Below the pieces are notes generated by a model. It had not been told where the DNA came from. It did no database searches and saw only the letters and a program-made list of their open reading frames with translations. Made by a program: the position numbers and the translations under genes. Source: Candidatus Sysuimicrobiota bacterium CSP1-3 (GTDB lineage: Bacteria; Sysuimicrobiota; Sysuimicrobiia; Sysuimicrobiales; Humicultoraceae). From it: DNA of 33,406 bases. Each line of letters begins with the position of its first letter. The first letter of the stretch is position 1. Of the stretch, positions 1-7,778 are shown piece after piece. The DNA lies in NCBI GenBank assembly GCA_001443485.1, contig LDXQ01000012.1:9000-42405 (forward strand). Direction: 5' to 3'.

Positions 1-1788
1 ACCGTCGGCCGGGTGATCTTCAACGAGGCGATTCCCGAAGAGCTGCGCTTTATCAACGAGGTCTGCGACCGCAAGGTGCTGGCCACGGTCGTCTCCGAGG
101 CCTACAACCGGCTGGGCTCCACGAAGACCGTGCAGCTGCTCGACGCCCTGAAGGATCTGGGCTTCCGCTTCGCCACGAAGAGCGGCTCAGGGATCGCCAT
201 CGACGACATCGCCGTGCCGGTGGAGAAGGAACGCATCCTGCGCGAGGCGGAGCGGCAGATCGACGCGATTGAGAACCAGTTCCGCCGCGGCCTGATCACC
301 GACGGGGAGCGCTACCAGCGGGCCATCGACGTCTGGACGAAGGCCACCGAGGAGATCACCGACGCCATGCTCGACGCCTTCGACCTCTTCAACCCGCTCT
401 ACATGATGGCCCAGAGTGGCGCCCGGGGCAACATTCAGCAGATCCGCCAGCTCGCCGGGATGCGCGGGCTGATGACCGACCCCAGCGGCCGGATCATCGA
501 GCTGCCGATCAAGGCCAACTTCCGCGAGGGGCTGACCGTGCTGGAGTACTTCATCTCCACCCACGGGCAGCGCAAGGGCCTGGCCGACACCGCCATTCGC
601 ACCTCCGAGTCCGGCTACCTGACCCGCCGCCTGGTGGACGTGGCCCAGGACGTCATCGTGCGCGAGGACGACTGCCGGACCACCGAGGGCGTGCGCATCG
701 GCGCGATCAAGGAGGGCAACGAGGTCGTCGTGCCGTTGCGCGACCGGATCATCGGCCGTATCGCCGCCGAGGACATCAAGGCGCCGCGCGCGCGCACGGC
801 CATCGTGGAGGCGGACCAGGAGATCGACGAGGAGGCCGCGGACCGCATCGAGCAGTCGGCCGTGGAGAGCGTGCTGGTGCGCTCCGTGCTCACCTGCAAG
901 AGCCGCTACGGGGTCTGCGCCAAGTGCTACGGTCGCAACCTGGCCACCGGTAAGCTGGTGGAGATCGGCGAGGCCGGGGGCATCATCGCCGCCCAGTCCA
1001 TCGGCGAGCCCGGCACGCAGCTGACCATGCGCACCTTCCACACCGGCGGCGTCGCCGGCTTCGACATCACGCAGGGACTGCCGCGGGTGGAGGAGCTCTT
1101 CGAGGCCCGCCGCCCCAAGGGGCAGGCGATCATCGCCGAGACGCCGGGTAAGATCAGCGTCGGCGAAGCCAAGGGCGCGCGGCGCATTATCGTCACCGCC
1201 AAGGACGGCAGCGAGCAGGCCCACACCGTGCCCTACGGCGTGCGCATGCGCGTGGCCGAGGGGGACCGCGTGGAGGCGGGCGACCAGCTCACCGAGGGCT
1301 CGGTCAACCCGCACGACACCCTGCGGATCAAGGGGTTGGAGGCGCTGCAGACCTACCTGGTGCAGGAGATCCAGTCCGTCTACCGGTCGCAGGGCGTGGA
1401 CATCAATGACAAGCACATCGAGATCATCGTCCGCCAGATGCTGCGGCGGGTGAAAATCGAGGAGGCCGGCGACACGGAGTTCCTCCCCGGCCAGCTGGTG
1501 GATAAGTTCGAGTTCGAGGAGGAAAACGCGCGGGCCATCGCCGAGGGCAAGGAGCCCGCGCAGGCCCGGCCGACCCTGCTCGGTATCACCAAGGCCTCGC
1601 TGGCCACGGATTCCTTCCTCAGCGCCGCCTCTTTCCAGGAGACGGCCCGGGTTCTCACGGACGCGGCGACCAAGGGCAAGGTCGATCCGTTGATCGGACT
1701 GAAGGAGAACGTGATCATCGGGAAACTCATCCCGGCGGGCACCGGGATGTCGCGCTACCGGAACATCAAGATCTCAGCCGAACTGTAG
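1..1788 (+). CDS. rpoC: DNA-directed RNA polymerase subunit beta', C-terminal part (5' truncated by window)
   Basis: The catalytic beta' subunit of RNA polymerase, open at the left edge (595 residues visible). Seen in order: the region leading to the bridge helix ([16 protein letters not shown], then [15 protein letters not shown] near bases 550-595); the second zinc site with its four Cys codons at 673, 895, 916 and 925 (EDDC, then [12 protein letters not shown]); the trigger loop ([18 protein letters not shown], about 997-1050); and the C-terminal beta'-a15/a16-type region ending [18 protein letters not shown]. The trigger loop runs straight into [18 protein letters not shown], so the large lineage-specific insert of proteobacterial beta' is absent. 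Identity is certain. In most bacteria rpoC is followed on the same strand by ybxF/rpsL; here a leftward pilus operon intervenes. Confidence 0.99.
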   Translation, partial: TVGRVIFNEAIPEELRFINEVCDRKVLATVVSEAYNRLGSTKTVQLLDALKDLGFRFATKSGSGIAIDDIAVPVEKERILREAERQIDAIENQFRRGLITDGERYQRAIDVWTKATEEITDAMLDAFDLFNPLYMMAQSGARGNIQQIRQLAGMRGLMTDPSGRIIELPIKANFREGLTVLEYFISTHGQRKGLADTAIRTSESGYLTRRLVDVAQDVIVREDDCRTTEGVRIGAIKEGNEVVVPLRDRIIGRIAAEDIKAPRARTAIVEADQEIDEEAADRIEQSAVESVLVRSVLTCKSRYGVCAKCYGRNLATGKLVEIGEAGGIIAAQSIGEPGTQLTMRTFHTGGVAGFDITQGLPRVEELFEARRPKGQAIIAETPGKISVGEAKGARRIIVTAKDGSEQAHTVPYGVRMRVAEGDRVEAGDQLTEGSVNPHDTLRIKGLEALQTYLVQEIQSVYRSQGVDINDKHIEIIVRQMLRRVKIEEAGDTEFLPGQLVDKFEFEEENARAIAEGKEPAQARPTLLGITKASLATDSFLSAASFQETARVLTDAATKGKVDPLIGLKENVIIGKLIPAGTGMSRYRNIKISAEL

Positions 1789-1802
1789 TTCCGTCGAATC
1801 AT

Positions 1803-1841
1803 GGGGTCGGTCCCGCGTCTGCACTGGCGGCGACCGGCCCC
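1803..1841 (+). terminator. Weak candidate terminator hairpin after rpoC
   Basis: Bases 1803-1811 (GGGGTCGGT) can pair with 1833-1841 (ACCGGCCCC), 9 bp with one G-T pair, around a 21-base loop. The following bases (gttacactt) are only moderately T-rich. Position just after the rpoC stop supports a 3'-end role, but the long loop and poor T tract make it a weak call. Confidence 0.35.
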
Positions 1842-1894
1842 GTTACACTTCGCGCCGTCCTGCTCGCTGCCGAAATTAGCCGCTGCTCAGCCGA

Positions 1895-1900
1895 TATAAT
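1895..1900 (+). promoter_or_regulatory. Perfect -10 box (TATAAT) 18 bases before a small gene
   Basis: TATAAT stands out in this G+C-rich DNA. No recognisable -35 lies 16-18 bases upstream. Transcription from it would start near 1907, giving an approximately 11-base leader before the ATG at 1918, with no good Shine-Dalgarno, so the downstream gene would be translated from a nearly leaderless mRNA. Confidence 0.5.
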
Positions 1901-1917
1901 GGGCTGGGTAACTTCCG

Positions 1918-2202
1918 ATGGCTGCCGAATCGGTTGACGTCCGCCTGGCCCGGCTCGAGGGGAGCTACGCTCAGGTGAGCGAACGGCTGGGCGCGATTGA
2001 GCAACGGCTGGTCGGCCTGGAAACTCGCCTGGATCAGCGGTTTACGAGCCTTGAAGCGAAGATCGAGGAGCGGTTTGCCCGCAGTGACGCCCGGATGGAC
2101 CGCCTCGACGTCAGGATGGAGCGGCAGTTCTTCTGGCTGATTGGTTTGATTGTGATCTCGCTCTTGGTCCCGATCACCCTGCGGTTTCTGCCCTTACCCT
2201 GA
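1918..2202 (+). CDS. Small coiled-coil protein with C-terminal membrane helix (unknown function)
   Basis: 94 residues, not recognised as a named family. Residues about 5-70 are a charged heptad-like coiled coil with repeating Leu/Arg/Glu (RLARLEGSYAQVSERLGAIE, then LETRLDQRFTSLEAKIEERF). Residues about 71-92 are a single hydrophobic helix (FFWLIGLIVISLLVPITL), leaving only a short tail, so it looks like a tail-anchored or membrane-tethered coiled-coil protein. Similar short proteins are common hypotheticals in many bacteria. The gene stands alone, with its own TATAAT box, between rpoC and the convergent end of the pilus operon 25 bases away. Strong heptad pattern and a clean start support a real gene; its role is unknown. 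Confidence 0.7.
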   Translation: MAAESVDVRLARLEGSYAQVSERLGAIEQRLVGLETRLDQRFTSLEAKIEERFARSDARMDRLDVRMERQFFWLIGLIVISLLVPITLRFLPLP

Positions 2203-2227
2203 ATCCGAGCTGGAGTGAACGTTCGGC

Positions 2228-2800
2228 TTAAGGGTAGACTTCTTCCCAGCGGAGGATGGTCACAGTCGTGGGCAGCACAAACCCCGTGATGCCGTTCGCC
2301 GTCCCCCACCCATAGGCAATCTCGACGTCGGCGCGGATGGCCCGCGTCTGCAATACGGTCGGGGAGCCCGGCTCCCGGATCTCGCCGGTGGCGACGATCC
2401 GCCAGCGCCGGCTCTCCCGGTCGGTTGTCGGGCTGCAGCTGATCGCGGGGTCCCCCGCGGACTGCGCCGCGAGGCAGCTGGACGCTACGCTGTACCAGTA
2501 CTCCTGCCCCGGGGTGAGGGGATAGTTCACCGATCCCACCCCGACCGCGTTCTTGTTCGCCTTGAGCGCGTAGATCTGATGCTCAATTCCCGCCTGCGCC
2601 AGGTACTGCGCCTGCACGTCCCAGCGCGTCCACCGACCGGTGTCCAACTCCGCCGCCGTGAGGTCCGCCAGCGCCACCGCCAGGGCGGCCAGGATCAGCA
2701 GCACGACCAGGGCCAGCGGCAGGGCCACGCCACGCTCGTCCAGGGCGCGCCGTAGAACAGCGGCGAGGCGCGGCGACGCGGCGTCGCGTCCGAGCATCAT
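2228..2800 (-). CDS. PilX-like minor pilin
   Basis: 190 residues; last gene of the leftward pilus operon. The N-terminus has a basic leader ending ERG, then VALPLALVVLLILAALAVAL, a hydrophobic helix of the PilX/GspK type. As in that group the +5 position is not Glu (it is Leu). The C-terminal part (about 75-190) has no recognised domain beyond a beta-rich pilin head; Cys pair at SSCLAAQSAGDPAISC could form a disulfide. The ATG overlaps the stop of the PilW-like gene in an ATGA, so translation is coupled. In known systems PilX/GspK proteins join PilV, PilW and FimT/GspH in a tip complex that primes assembly. Assignment rests on the N-terminal motif and the neighbours. Confidence 0.8.
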   Translation of the reverse strand: MMLGRDAASPRLAAVLRRALDERGVALPLALVVLLILAALAVALADLTAAELDTGRWTRWDVQAQYLAQAGIEHQIYALKANKNAVGVGSVNYPLTPGQEYWYSVASSCLAAQSAGDPAISCSPTTDRESRRWRIVATGEIREPGSPTVLQTRAIRADVEIAYGWGTANGITGFVLPTTVTILRWEEVYP

Positions 2801-4359
2801 GGGGTTTGCCGGAAGGTCCGTCCGGTGACGGTGATGTCGGGGATGCGCCCGCTCGGATCCATGACCACGAGGGTGACCTGCACGCTGCGCACCGGCGTCG
2901 CCGGGGAGCAGTCTACGACGTTACCCTCGATGTCGTAGCAGGTGACGCTCAAAGAACGGAAGGGCCCGGCCAGCGACTCCAGCGCGTCGGAGCGCGTCCC
3001 CGAGGTCTCGGTGCCGTAGGTCAGGAGAGGGTCGTTCGTCACCCGCGGCCGGATGATCAGGGTGCGGTGCTGATGGTCTTGTGGCGCGTCGTGCCCGTCG
3101 ACCTGCGTGTAGTGGAGGCCTGAGAGGAGTGGCGTCGGGTCCTCGCCCGTGAGCATCCAGCTGCCGACGTCCTCCGCGCTGCCCACCGGCCAGAACTTCG
3201 CCCGCAGAACCGCGGGGGCCGTGCCAACCACAGAGAAGCGTCCGTAGTAGTTGATCCCCGGCGTCACCCGGTACAGCGCGGCGCTTCGTCCCGTCTGCCA
3301 GGTGGTGCCCGCGGAGGTCCAAGCAGTCATCTCTCGAATACGCAGCCGCCGATTGCTATCTTCGCCCGGACTGACGATGTAGCCCGCGCCGGCGTTGCTG
3401 AAGCGCGCGCCCATCCCCGGCATGTGCCGGTCGTTTGCGGCCGGATCTCCTGGCGTACCGCTGCGGAATCCCCAGAAGATCTCCACGCCGTCGTGGGTCC
3501 CGATAGACTTGCTGAACTGGCGATAGCAGTTGTTGCCGCTATTCGTCTGGAAGACGAAACCGTCGGCGGAGGCGGTGTGGGTGCCGGCGCAGCCGTCCCG
3601 TCGCGTCCACCCGCCGATGGTGGAGCCGTTCTCGTAGTCGAGGAAGACATTGTCGCCGTTGGCCGGTGGGGCCAACGCGTTCAGGTTGCCGTAGTACAGG
3701 TAGTAGTTGGTGCTGCTCGCGCCGCTCACGAATGCGGCCGGCAGCCGAAACCAGATGGTGGTGTTGGCCCGGTTCCAGCAGGGAGTCGCGGGGATCGACA
3801 GGACGCAAGTCTGATCGAGGACGCGGTCCAGTTCGACCATTTCCGTCCCGTTCAGGTAGCGCACGCGCACGTCGTTGCCGCTGGCCAGGCTCTTCCCCGC
3901 CACCACCAGCGCGGCATGGTTGAACGTCAGGCCGACCGCGTAGCCCGCGGCCACCGCGTCCGCCGCCGTCACCGTGATCTGCCGGCGGTAGTCCCAGTCG
4001 GCGCTCCAGCGGTACTCCAGATCGCCGGTGGCGCCGTTCAGCACGTACTCGGCCGTGGGCGAGGCGCCGCTGCCGTCCCCCCAGAAGAGCGTGAAGCGGA
4101 TCGTCGCGGGAGAGAGGACGCGGAAGGACTCGGCGACCCGCAGTTCACGCAGGAACTTGTCCAGCGCCACGCGGGCGTTTTGGATCATCTCCTGGCGCCG
4201 CCGCAGTTCCTCGTAGGACTCCTCGCCGCCGGTGAGCAACGGGAGGATGCCGCCCACGACCAGGGAGAGCAGCAGCACGGTGAGCAGCACCTCCACGTAG
4301 GAGAAGCCGCTCTCGCCCGCGGCGCGGCTACTGCGGCGGACGGGACGTAACCTTGTCAT
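2797..4359 (-). CDS. PilW-like minor pilin with inserted DUF2341 and jelly-roll-like region
   Basis: 520 residues, more than twice the usual size of a PilW-like minor pilin. A class III leader (residues 1-18) ends in Gly18, with Phe19 as +1 and Glu23 as +5 (GFSYVEVLLTVLLLSLVVGG). Residues about 19-118 look like the first part of a PilW-type pilin (VALDKFLRELRVAESFRVLS, ending TGDLEYRW). At about 119 the sequence changes to a DUF2341 domain (DWDYRRQITVTAADAVAAGY, later IWFRLPAAFVSGASSTNYYL and YYGNLNA), followed from about 246 to 453 by a beta-rich, Trp/Gly-rich segment resembling ConA/LamG-like jelly rolls. Residues about 458-520 return to a pilin pattern (SLAGPFRSLSVTCYDIEGN, then SVQVTLVVMDPSGR). 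It overlaps the PilV-like gene by 32 bases. A displayed binding or adhesive tip is an inference. Confidence 0.85.
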   Translation of the reverse strand: MTRLRPVRRSSRAAGESGFSYVEVLLTVLLLSLVVGGILPLLTGGEESYEELRRRQEMIQNARVALDKFLRELRVAESFRVLSPATIRFTLFWGDGSGASPTAEYVLNGATGDLEYRWSADWDYRRQITVTAADAVAAGYAVGLTFNHAALVVAGKSLASGNDVRVRYLNGTEMVELDRVLDQTCVLSIPATPCWNRANTTIWFRLPAAFVSGASSTNYYLYYGNLNALAPPANGDNVFLDYENGSTIGGWTRRDGCAGTHTASADGFVFQTNSGNNCYRQFSKSIGTHDGVEIFWGFRSGTPGDPAANDRHMPGMGARFSNAGAGYIVSPGEDSNRRLRIREMTAWTSAGTTWQTGRSAALYRVTPGINYYGRFSVVGTAPAVLRAKFWPVGSAEDVGSWMLTGEDPTPLLSGLHYTQVDGHDAPQDHQHRTLIIRPRVTNDPLLTYGTETSGTRSDALESLAGPFRSLSVTCYDIEGNVVDCSPATPVRSVQVTLVVMDPSGRIPDITVTGRTFRQTP

Positions 4360-4741
4360 CGAAACGCACCTGCACTTCGCCAGTGTCGCAGACGGCGTTA
4401 CCGTTGGCGTCGGCGCAGGCCCGCACGCCCACGGTCACGAGCTGACCGACCCCGGAGACGCCGCTGCTCTGCTCCGTGGCGATCGTCCACTCCACGCGGC
4501 ATCCCGGGAAATCCCCGCACGTCTCCGCGCCCGAGACCACGCCGCCGATGCTATCGCGCAGGACCGTGATAATCTCCTCCATCTTGCGAAAGGCCACCGT
4601 CCCCACGCGCATCTCCAGGTCGGACTCCTCATCGGCGGCCAGGATGCCGGGGTAGAGCTGCATCAGGGGCGCCAGGGCCAGGCCGATGAGCATCGCCGCC
4701 ACCAGCACTTCGATCAGCGTGACGCCGGCGTCGTCCTTCAC
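4328..4741 (-). CDS. PilV-like minor pilin
   Basis: 137 residues. Short leader MKDDAG, cleavage expected after Gly6, +1 Val7 and Glu11 at +5 (GVTLIEVLVAAMLIGLALAP), the classic prepilin pattern. The head is short with several Cys (ETCGDFPGC and RACADANGNAVC), suggesting disulfides. GTG start; the start overlaps the stop of the GspH/FimT-like gene in a GTGA. Placement between FimT-like and PilW-like genes matches the usual fimT-pilV-pilW-pilX order, which is the main support for PilV over other minor pilins. Confidence 0.82.
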   Translation of the reverse strand: MKDDAGVTLIEVLVAAMLIGLALAPLMQLYPGILAADEESDLEMRVGTVAFRKMEEIITVLRDSIGGVVSGAETCGDFPGCRVEWTIATEQSSGVSGVGQLVTVGVRACADANGNAVCDTGEVQVRFDDKVTSRPPQ

Positions 4742-5184
4742 GGTCCGCTCACCCGCGCCCGTCCCGTTGCCGCCACCACGTCCACCTGCGCCGTCGTGCC
4801 CCCGGAGGTGAACGTGACCAGGGCCGCGGCCACGGCGGCGCCCGACGGCTGGAAGGTCACCTCGCCGCTGCCCGTCACCGTGAGCTGCGCCGGCAGGCTC
4901 TTGGGGAAGTCCGGCTCGGGCGACCCGCCCTGGGGCGCCAGCGTGTAGGAGGTGTACGGCCCCCCGGGCGGAGCAAAGGTCACGATGTACTGCACGCGGC
5001 GGGCGATGGCCAGGCGGCGGGCCAGGCTGAGATCGGCGGCCACCAGTCGGGCCGTCGTCTCGACGCTGACCTCATCCGGCACGAACAGCTGCGGCACCGC
5101 CGCCACCAGGAGGAGCGCCAGCAGGCCCACGACGACCAGCACCTCCACAATGGTGAAGCCGTCTGGACGCCACTGTACCCTCAC
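4738..5184 (-). CDS. GspH/FimT-type pseudopilin
   Basis: 148 residues. Leader MRVQWRPDG then FTIVEVLVVVGLLALLLVAA, with cleavage after Gly9 and Glu14 at +5. The following part has the GspH/FimT signature of a helix with paired Arg (DLSLARRLAIARRVQYIVTF) and a beta-rich C-terminal half with FQPSGAAV and TSGGTTAQVDVVAATGRARV; GspH domains typically end with such G-rich strands. GTG start, supported by a purine-rich ribosome binding site (GGGAGG near 5193-5200). It lies 60 bases downstream of the nearest GspG-like pilin gene and starts the run of 4-base overlaps with the PilV-, PilW- and PilX-like genes. Confidence 0.87.
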   Translation of the reverse strand: MRVQWRPDGFTIVEVLVVVGLLALLLVAAVPQLFVPDEVSVETTARLVAADLSLARRLAIARRVQYIVTFAPPGGPYTSYTLAPQGGSPEPDFPKSLPAQLTVTGSGEVTFQPSGAAVAAALVTFTSGGTTAQVDVVAATGRARVSGP

Positions 5185-5244
5185 GGCACGGATCCCTCCC
5201 CCCGGACCGTAATCGGCGGCCGGCCGCTCGTGCAGCGTCGGCGT

Positions 5245-5637
5245 TTAGTGCCCGATGCCGGTCGTGTGGTCGATCGCCGGCGGGCCGGCCACGCTCATCT
5301 GGACCCGGCACAGCGCCGCGTTGTACGTGTTCACGTAGGGCGTGCTGGCGGCCGGGTTGGTCCAGGGGTCGATGGGCGCGCCGTCCGGGAAGTACTGCGT
5401 GTCCGCCAGGAAACCGGCGAACCCGCCGGCCGCGGGGCAGGTCCCGTTGTTCCGGAACCGGTAGAGCGCCAGCGCCGCGTTGACTGACCGGACGTTGGCC
5501 CGGTCCACCTCGCGCCGGGCGTCGTTCTCCGCGCCGAAGTAGTTGGGCAGCGCCACGAGGACGAGGATCCCCAGGAGCAGCACCACGGCGAGGAGTTCGA
5601 CGAACGTGAAGCCGCCTTCATTGGATAAGTGCCGCAT
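5245..5637 (-). CDS. GspG-like major pilin/pseudopilin, copy A
   Basis: 130 residues. Leader MRHLSNEGG, cleavage after Gly9, Phe10 as +1, Glu14 at +5 (GFTFVELLAVVLLLGILVLV). The head is short, with one Cys pair (NNGTC and ALC) and the GspG-type loop motif FPDGAPIDPWTNP, so it belongs with the small T2SG/PilA-like shaft subunits. The reading frame is open further upstream (to 5691), but the ATG at 5637 is chosen because AGGAGGG lies 7 bases before it and because the leader length matches copy C. Copy A differs from copy B only in the last ten residues (AIDHTTGIGH versus AVDHGTGVGH). As the last of three shaft-pilin genes it may be made in the same amounts or serve as a reserve copy; this is inferred. 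Confidence 0.9.
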   Translation of the reverse strand: MRHLSNEGGFTFVELLAVVLLLGILVLVALPNYFGAENDARREVDRANVRSVNAALALYRFRNNGTCPAAGGFAGFLADTQYFPDGAPIDPWTNPAASTPYVNTYNAALCRVQMSVAGPPAIDHTTGIGH

Positions 5638-6140
5638 GCAGTGTCCCTCCTGTCTGTGTTGGACGTGCCTCCCTGCATCTCTCCGCATCACCGGTCAGTG
5701 CCCCACCCCGGTGCCGTGATCGACCGCCGGCGGGCCGGCCACGCTCATCTGGACCCGGCACAGCGCCGCGTTGTACGTGTTCACGTAGGGCGTGCTGGCG
5801 GCCGGGTTGGTCCAGGGGTCGATGGGCGCGCCGTCCGGGAAGTACTGCGTGTCCGCCAGGAAACCGGCGAACCCGCCGGCCGCGGGGCAGGTCCCGTTGT
5901 TCCGGAACCGGTAGAGCGCCAGCGCCGCGTTGACTGACCGGACGTTGGCCCGGTCCACCTCGCGCCGGGCGTCGTTCTCCGCGCCGAAGTAGTTGGGCAG
6001 CGCCACGAGGACGAGGATCCCCAGGAGCAGCACCACGGCGAGGAGTTCGACGAACGTGAAGCCGCCTTCATTGGATAAGTGCCGCATGCAGTGTCCCTCC
6101 TGTCTGTGTTGGACGTGCCTCCCTGCATCTCTCCGCATCA
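5275..6140. repeat. Tandem 450-base duplication covering pilin copies A and B
   Basis: Bases 5275-5690 are identical to 5725-6140 (416 bases, offset 450), including coding sequence, ribosome binding site and spacer. Just left of the block the two copies differ at several bases (5251-5274 versus 5701-5724). Bases 5692-5747 are instead identical to 6142-6197 of copy C. All three copies share the 23 bases starting at 5275, 5725 and 6175. The first difference to the right of the block is at 5691/6141 (c versus t). Confidence 0.95.
5695..6087 (-). CDS. GspG-like major pilin/pseudopilin, copy B (hybrid of A and C)
   Basis: 130 residues, with leader MRHLSNEGG, cleavage after Gly9 and Glu14 at +5. 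Every residue up to the last ten is the same as copy A, with no silent changes, while the tail AVDHGTGVGH and the DNA around its stop match copy C. The same AGGAGGG site sits 7 bases before the ATG at 6087, and a 57-base spacer follows copy C. The pattern indicates a very recent unequal exchange between the A and C genes. Function is as for copy A: a small GspG/PilA-like shaft subunit with FPDGAPIDPWTNP and one Cys pair. Confidence 0.9.
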   Translation of the reverse strand: MRHLSNEGGFTFVELLAVVLLLGILVLVALPNYFGAENDARREVDRANVRSVNAALALYRFRNNGTCPAAGGFAGFLADTQYFPDGAPIDPWTNPAASTPYVNTYNAALCRVQMSVAGPPAVDHGTGVGH

Positions 6141-6144
6141 TCGG

Positions 6145-6537
6145 TCAGTGCCCCACCCCGGTGCCGTGATCGACCGCCGGCGGGCCGGCCACGCTCAACT
6201 GCACCCGGCAGAGCGCGGCGCTGTAGGTCGCGGTGTACGGCTCGCTGGTCGGCGGGTTGGTCCAGGGGTCGATCGGTGCCCCGTCCGGGAAGTACTGCGT
6301 GTCCGCCGCGAACGCGGGGAAGGCGGCCACTGTGGGGCAGGTGCCGTTGTTGCGGTACCGGTAGAGCGCCAGCGCCGCGTTGATCGCGCGCACATTCGCC
6401 CGATCCGCGGCCCGCCGGGCGTCGCTCTCGGCGCCGAAGTAGTTGGGCAACGCCACCAGGACGAGAATCCCCAGGAGCAGCACCACGGCCAGCAGCTCCA
6501 CGAAGGTGAACCCGCGTTCATTTGCCATGTAGCGCAT
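6145..6537 (-). CDS. GspG-like major pilin/pseudopilin, copy C
   Basis: 130 residues, the first pilin after pilC and the divergent paralogue of A and B. Leader MRYMANERG, then the same FTFVELLAVVLLLGILVLVA helix. The head differs at many positions (YRYRNNGTCPTVAAFPAFAA; later TNPPTSEPYTATYSAALC) while keeping the Cys pair and FPDGAPIDPW. I place the start at the ATG at 6537 by alignment with A and B; a GTG at 6552 with a better-spaced GGAAGGGG, or the ATG at 6528, are alternatives that change only the leader. It lies 41 bases downstream of pilC. Conserved helix and varied head suggest shaft subunits with different surfaces. Confidence 0.9.
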   Translation of the reverse strand: MRYMANERGFTFVELLAVVLLLGILVLVALPNYFGAESDARRAADRANVRAINAALALYRYRNNGTCPTVAAFPAFAADTQYFPDGAPIDPWTNPPTSEPYTATYSAALCRVQLSVAGPPAVDHGTGVGH

Positions 6538-6578
6538 CCGCCTTCCCACCACGTTCCGCCCCTTCCGCCGCCCCGGCC

Positions 6579-7778
6579 CTACCGCATCAGTGCCCGGCCC
6601 AGGCCGAAGATAGGCATGTACAGCGCCAGCAGGAGGATTCCGATGACGCCGCCCAGGAACAGCGTAAGCGCCGGTTCCAAAAACGTGAGGAAGCGGCGCA
6701 TCCGCAGTTCGAACTCCCGATCCATCACCGCGCCGGCGCGCTGCAGCATGGTGTCCAGCCGGCCCGACTCCTCGCCCAGGGCGACCATGCGCACGATCAT
6801 CGGCGGGAACTGCCCGGTCTGGCGCAGCGAGTCGCCGAAGCGGCGCCCGGCGCTGATTTGGCTGATCAGGTAGCGCACGGTGCCGCGGAATTCCGGGACG
6901 CCCACCGCCTCGCCCGCCACCTCCAGCGCCGGCAGCACGGGCACGCCGCTTTGCAGCATCGCCCCCAGCGCATGGACGAACCGGCTGAGCGAGATGGTCT
7001 GCGCCAGGACGCGCGCCTGGGGCACCCGCAGGACCAACCGCTGCAGCGGGCCGGAGAGCGCCTCCCAGATGATCCGCCGCGTCGGCGGCAGGATCACCAG
7101 CACGAGGGCCAGCCCGACGAGCGGCAGGTTGTGGCGGAAGAGGACGCTGGCGGCCATCAGGGCCTGGGTCAGCGTGGGAAGGCGCGCCCCAGTGCTGCGG
7201 TAGACGCGGTCGAAGGCGGGGATGATGTACGTGAGGAAGATGGCCAGCACGACGGCCGCCAGCGAGAGCACGATTGCCGGGTAGACCAGCGCGTCCCGTA
7301 CCCGGCGGCGGAACTCCTGGTCTCGTTCCAGATAGGCGGCCAGCCGCTCCAGCGCCTCGTCCAGCCGGCCGCTCAGTTCACCGTTGCGGATGACGCCGAT
7401 GTACACGGCGGGGAAGAGGTCGGGGTGGCGGCCGAGCGCCACGGAGAGGCTCTTCCCTTCCTCGATATCCTGTGCCAACCCCTGGACGATGCCGCGCATC
7501 TGCGGGTCGTCGGTCTGCTCTGCCAGCGCCTCCAGCGCCTGGTAGAGCGGCAGGCCGGCGCCCAGCAGCATCGCCAGGTGGTGTGTCATCAGGACAACCT
7601 CGGCCGCCTTGGGCAGCCGCACGCCGCGGCGCGGGCCCACAGCCTCGGGCCGCAGCGCAGTGACGAAGAGGCCGCGCTCCTGCAGCCGGGCGCGGGCGCG
7701 GGCGTTGTCCTCCGCCTCCACCCGCCCCTTGATCAGCAGACCCCGGGCATCACGGCTGACGTACTCGTAGGTCGGCAC
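6579..7778 (-). CDS. pilC: Type IV pilus assembly platform protein PilC/GspF
   Basis: 399 residues, the usual length. The polytopic inner-membrane platform that couples the PilB motor to pilin extraction from the membrane. The N-terminus (YEYVSRDARGLLIKGRVEAE) is the typical soluble lead-in. Two GspF domains follow: the first with THHLAMLLGAGLPLYQALEA and a membrane helix at about 170-195 (ALVYPAIVLSLAAVVLAIFL), the second with SLSRFVHALGAMLQSGVPVL and a C-terminal hydrophobic helix (LTLFLGGVIGILLLALYMPI). GTG start; its first base is the last base of the pilB stop (TAGTG), so translation is coupled. Highly confident. Confidence 0.95.
   Translation of the reverse strand: MPTYEYVSRDARGLLIKGRVEAEDNARARARLQERGLFVTALRPEAVGPRRGVRLPKAAEVVLMTHHLAMLLGAGLPLYQALEALAEQTDDPQMRGIVQGLAQDIEEGKSLSVALGRHPDLFPAVYIGVIRNGELSGRLDEALERLAAYLERDQEFRRRVRDALVYPAIVLSLAAVVLAIFLTYIIPAFDRVYRSTGARLPTLTQALMAASVLFRHNLPLVGLALVLVILPPTRRIIWEALSGPLQRLVLRVPQARVLAQTISLSRFVHALGAMLQSGVPVLPALEVAGEAVGVPEFRGTVRYLISQISAGRRFGDSLRQTGQFPPMIVRMVALGEESGRLDTMLQRAGAVMDREFELRMRRFLTFLEPALTLFLGGVIGILLLALYMPIFGLGRALMR

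Noticed and set aside
187-1416. Long minus-strand open frame (409 codons) opposite rpoC
   Set aside because: Low-complexity His/Asp/Leu/Gly composition typical of antisense frames in G+C-rich genes; fully overlaps a certain gene.
5638-5691. Extended N-terminus of pilin copies A and B (18 extra residues)
   Set aside because: The internal ATG has the AGGAGGG site and gives a normal prepilin leader matching copy C; the extension begins with different codons (GTG versus ATG) in A and B.
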